7,563 nt of DNA from Thermodesulfovibrio sp. (lineage in GTDB: Bacteria > Nitrospirota > Thermodesulfovibrionia > Thermodesulfovibrionales > JdFR-85), in contig JALUSH010000240.1 of the NCBI GenBank assembly GCA_027016675.1, positions 1 through 7,563 of the forward strand, in the 5' to 3' direction. Positions 6,147 to 7,563 of the stretch are shown piece by piece. A program made the position numbers and the translations under genes. The notes below the pieces were generated by a model. That model worked only from the letters and a program-made list of their open reading frames with translations. It was not told the DNA's origin and did no database searches. The first letter of the stretch is position 1, and each line of letters begins with the position of its first letter.

Positions 6147-6170
6147 TGAATCATCAGTTGAATCATCAGT
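6147..6170 (+). repeat. Perfect tandem 12-mer, possible operator
   Basis: TGAATCATCAGT occurs twice head to tail (6147-6158 and 6159-6170). With the preceding bases, the first copy also forms an inverted repeat, ACTGA-ATCA-TCAGT (6145-6158); the second copy has TTGA-ATCA-TCAGT. It lies between the two divergent promoters, about 25 bp upstream of the minus-strand -35 box. A regulator site is plausible but unproven. Confidence 0.6.
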
Positions 6171-6171
6171 C

Positions 6172-6189
6172 AGTGGGGTATGTCCCCCT
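6172..6189. repeat. REP-like imperfect palindrome
   Basis: AGTGGGGTATGTCCCCCT can fold as AG(T)GGGG with CCCCCT around a TATGT loop, six pairs with one bulged T. Short G/C palindromes of this form, lying alone in intergenic DNA, are typical of REP sequences moved by RAYT transposases. There is no T-tract arranged to make it a terminator. Only one copy is visible. Confidence 0.45.
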
Positions 6190-6233
6190 CCCAAGGGCTT
6201 TTCTGTTATCTTGAAGAATGAACGAATCTTTAC

Positions 6234-6263
6234 TTAACCTTTTCAGTAATTTTATGTTATAAT
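6234..6263 (+). promoter_or_regulatory. Extended -10 promoter for the glycosyltransferase/debranching genes
   Basis: TATAAT (6258-6263) is preceded by TGT, giving an extended -10 (TGnTATAAT). TTAACC (6234-6239), matching four of six -35 positions, lies 18 bp upstream. The predicted start near 6270 gives a leader of roughly 87 nt before ATG 6357. I see no riboswitch or attenuator structure in that leader. Confidence 0.6.
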
Positions 6264-6356
6264 ATAAAAGCAGATCTCTGTGTCTCATCTATTATCAATT
6301 CTATACTTTCTTACAAACTTACAGATATTATAGTGTCCATAGGAGGTGGTTGGGTT

Positions 6357-7397
6357 ATGAGAATAGCTCAGGTATCTCCTTTATATGAAAGTGTTCCACC
6401 AAAACTTTATGGAGGCACCGAAAGGGTGGTCTCTTATTTAACAGAAGAACTGGTAAAGCTTGGACATGATGTAACCCTCTATGCAAGTGGGGATTCTGAA
6501 ACATCTGCACGACTTGTACCCATTTATCCAAAAGGTCTCAGATTGTCAGAAAATATTATAGACCCCCTTGCACACCATATACTCATGCTGGGAAGGGTTA
6601 TGCAAGATGCCCGAAAATATGATATTATTCATTTTCATATTGACTACATCCATTTCCCGCTGACAAGATGTCTTAATGTGCCCACTATCACCACTCTACA
6701 TGGCCGTCTTGATATCCCTGATATAGCTCCACTTTATAAAGAGTTCAATGATATTCCAGTGGTCTCAATCTCAAATGACCAGCGTACTCCCCTTTCCTTC
6801 GCAAACTGGGTGGGTACAGTCTATCATGGACTCCCAGTTGATCTTTACAAACCAAGATATGAAGAGGGAGATTACCTTGCCTTTCTGGGCAGAATATCTC
6901 CCGAAAAGAGGCCAGACCTTGCAATTGAAATAGCCATCAAGGCAGGCATACCCTTAAAGATTGCTGCTAAGGTAGACAAGGCCGACTATCAATACTATGT
7001 TGAACGAATTAAACCCATGCTGAAACATCCCCTTGTGGAATTTATAGGTGAGATTAATGAGAAAGAAAAGAATGAGTTTCTTGGAAATGCCATGGCTCTG
7101 CTCTTTCCCATTGACTGGCCAGAACCCTTTGGTCTGGTAATGATAGAGGCAATGGCCTGTGCCACTCCTGTAATAGCAAGAAGGAGAGGGTCTGTATCCG
7201 AGGTGATGGAAGATGGTGTTACAGGTTTTGTATTTGAAGATGTTGAAGAAGCTGTTGCTGCCATCAGGGCGATTGAAAAGATTGACCGCAGAGCAGTAAG
7301 AAAGGTTTTTGAAAAGAGATTTACTTCGCGCAGGATGGCCTTTGATTATCTGAAGATATACCATAAAGAGATTAATAGAATCAGGCTTGCAGCATAA
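6357..7397 (+). CDS. GT4-family glycosyltransferase (glycogen synthase/sucrose-phosphate-synthase-like GT-B fold)
   Basis: This 346-residue GT-B retaining glycosyltransferase starts at ATG 6357, with AGGAGG (6341-6346) 10 nt upstream; an in-frame GTG at 6333 would bury that ribosome site in the coding sequence. The N-terminal domain has LYGGTERVVSYL (17-28), the acceptor-side loop of GT4 enzymes, then IIHFHIDY (90-97) and TTLHGRLD (112-119). The C-terminal Glycos_transf_1 domain begins at about 172 with YLAFLGRISPEKRPDLAIE (173-191). The nucleotide-sugar EX7E motif is E256-PFGLVMI-E264, followed by AMACATPVIA and GVTGFVF. There is no signal peptide, so it acts in the cytoplasm. The debranching-type gene begins 12 nt downstream, so the pair is probably one operon for alpha-glucan or related carbohydrate metabolism. 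The donor and acceptor cannot be assigned from these motifs. Confidence 0.93.
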   Translation: MRIAQVSPLYESVPPKLYGGTERVVSYLTEELVKLGHDVTLYASGDSETSARLVPIYPKGLRLSENIIDPLAHHILMLGRVMQDARKYDIIHFHIDYIHFPLTRCLNVPTITTLHGRLDIPDIAPLYKEFNDIPVVSISNDQRTPLSFANWVGTVYHGLPVDLYKPRYEEGDYLAFLGRISPEKRPDLAIEIAIKAGIPLKIAAKVDKADYQYYVERIKPMLKHPLVEFIGEINEKEKNEFLGNAMALLFPIDWPEPFGLVMIEAMACATPVIARRRGSVSEVMEDGVTGFVFEDVEEAVAAIRAIEKIDRRAVRKVFEKRFTSRRMAFDYLKIYHKEINRIRLAA

Positions 7398-7409
7398 ATT
7401 CAGGCTCAA

Positions 7410-7563
7410 ATGACCTCAGTAAGAACATATACTTTAAAAGAGGGCGACCTGTTTGCTTTATTGAACCCTCTCGGAGACATACTTCCATCGGAAGTATCTC
7501 CTGAGCAGGGGCTTTATGCTGACGACACGAGGTTCCTTAGCAGACTTGATCTAAGAATCGATG
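7410..7563 (+). CDS. Glycogen-debranching-type (amylo-alpha-1,6-glucosidase) protein, N-terminal fragment
   Basis: The last 154 nt encode 51 codons from ATG 7410 and remain open at the right edge. The fragment carries LKEGDLFALLNPLGDI (9-24) and GLYADDTRFLSRLDLRI (34-50). These are the opening signatures of the N-terminal domain of bacterial glycogen-debranching/amylo-alpha-1,6-glucosidase proteins (GDE_N type), where the DTRFLS block is most conserved. The catalytic (alpha/alpha)6 domain would lie beyond the window. The start is 12 nt after the glycosyltransferase stop with only a weak CAGG ribosome site, consistent with translation from the same mRNA. It presumably trims alpha-1,6 branches or a related glucan; some family members act on other oligosaccharides. 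Confidence 0.85.
   Translation, partial: MTSVRTYTLKEGDLFALLNPLGDILPSEVSPEQGLYADDTRFLSRLDLRID

Noticed and set aside
6172..6200. An intrinsic terminator at the GGGG/CCCC hairpin
   Set aside because: No gene ends into it from either side, as both flanking genes diverge from this region, and no T-tract directly follows the stem.
6333..6356. GTG start of the glycosyltransferase at 6333
   Set aside because: It would place the AGGAGG ribosome site inside the coding sequence, and homologous GT4 proteins typically begin at MRIAQVSPLYE.
6954..7409. A 151-codon minus-strand open frame inside the glycosyltransferase gene
   Set aside because: It is antisense to the conserved EX7E region, with cysteine- and serine-rich composition typical of a shadow frame.

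Overview
The window looks like a chromosomal stretch of a moderately AT-rich, Gram-negative-type bacterium. The gene set (a REP-associated transposase, a PAS histidine kinase with an NtrB-like HEFNN H-box, and a GT4 glycosyltransferase followed by a debranching enzyme) resembles Nitrospirota or former deltaproteobacterial genomes. That placement is an impression from protein style and is not proven by any marker gene.

Layout. Positions 1-895 hold a Y1/HUH (RAYT) transposase on the minus strand, bracketed by a 13-bp inverted repeat and open at the left edge of the window. Just outside the repeat, on the plus strand, is a 59-residue ribbon-helix-helix protein (937-1116) whose -10 box ends 6 nt before its ATG, so its message is probably leaderless. 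It converges on a long minus-strand run of six genes (6084 down to 1123): a small membrane protein, a PAS sensor histidine kinase, a creatininase-family hydrolase, an ISOC1/2-like isochorismatase hydrolase, a histidine phosphatase and an APH-fold kinase. The last four overlap one another by 4-14 nt and form a compact, apparently metabolic cassette whose substrate I cannot name. The membrane protein and histidine kinase overlap as ATGA and form a separate sensor pair. The only convincing promoter for the run lies in front of the membrane protein.

The 272-nt divergent intergenic region (6085-6356) contains that promoter, a plus-strand extended -10 promoter, a perfect tandem 12-mer and a REP-like GGGG/CCCC hairpin. 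To its right, on the plus strand, are a GT4 glycosyltransferase (6357-7397) and, 12 nt later, the first 51 codons of a glycogen-debranching-type protein, which together suggest storage or cytoplasmic polysaccharide metabolism.

Several start codons were moved from the longest open frame. The histidine kinase starts at 5623, the isochorismatase hydrolase at GTG 3351, and the glycosyltransferase at ATG 6357. No rRNA, tRNA, CRISPR array or prophage genes were seen. The most interesting material is the four-gene hydrolase/phosphatase/kinase cassette and the membrane-protein/sensor-kinase pair. Neither can be called a new system from this sequence alone.
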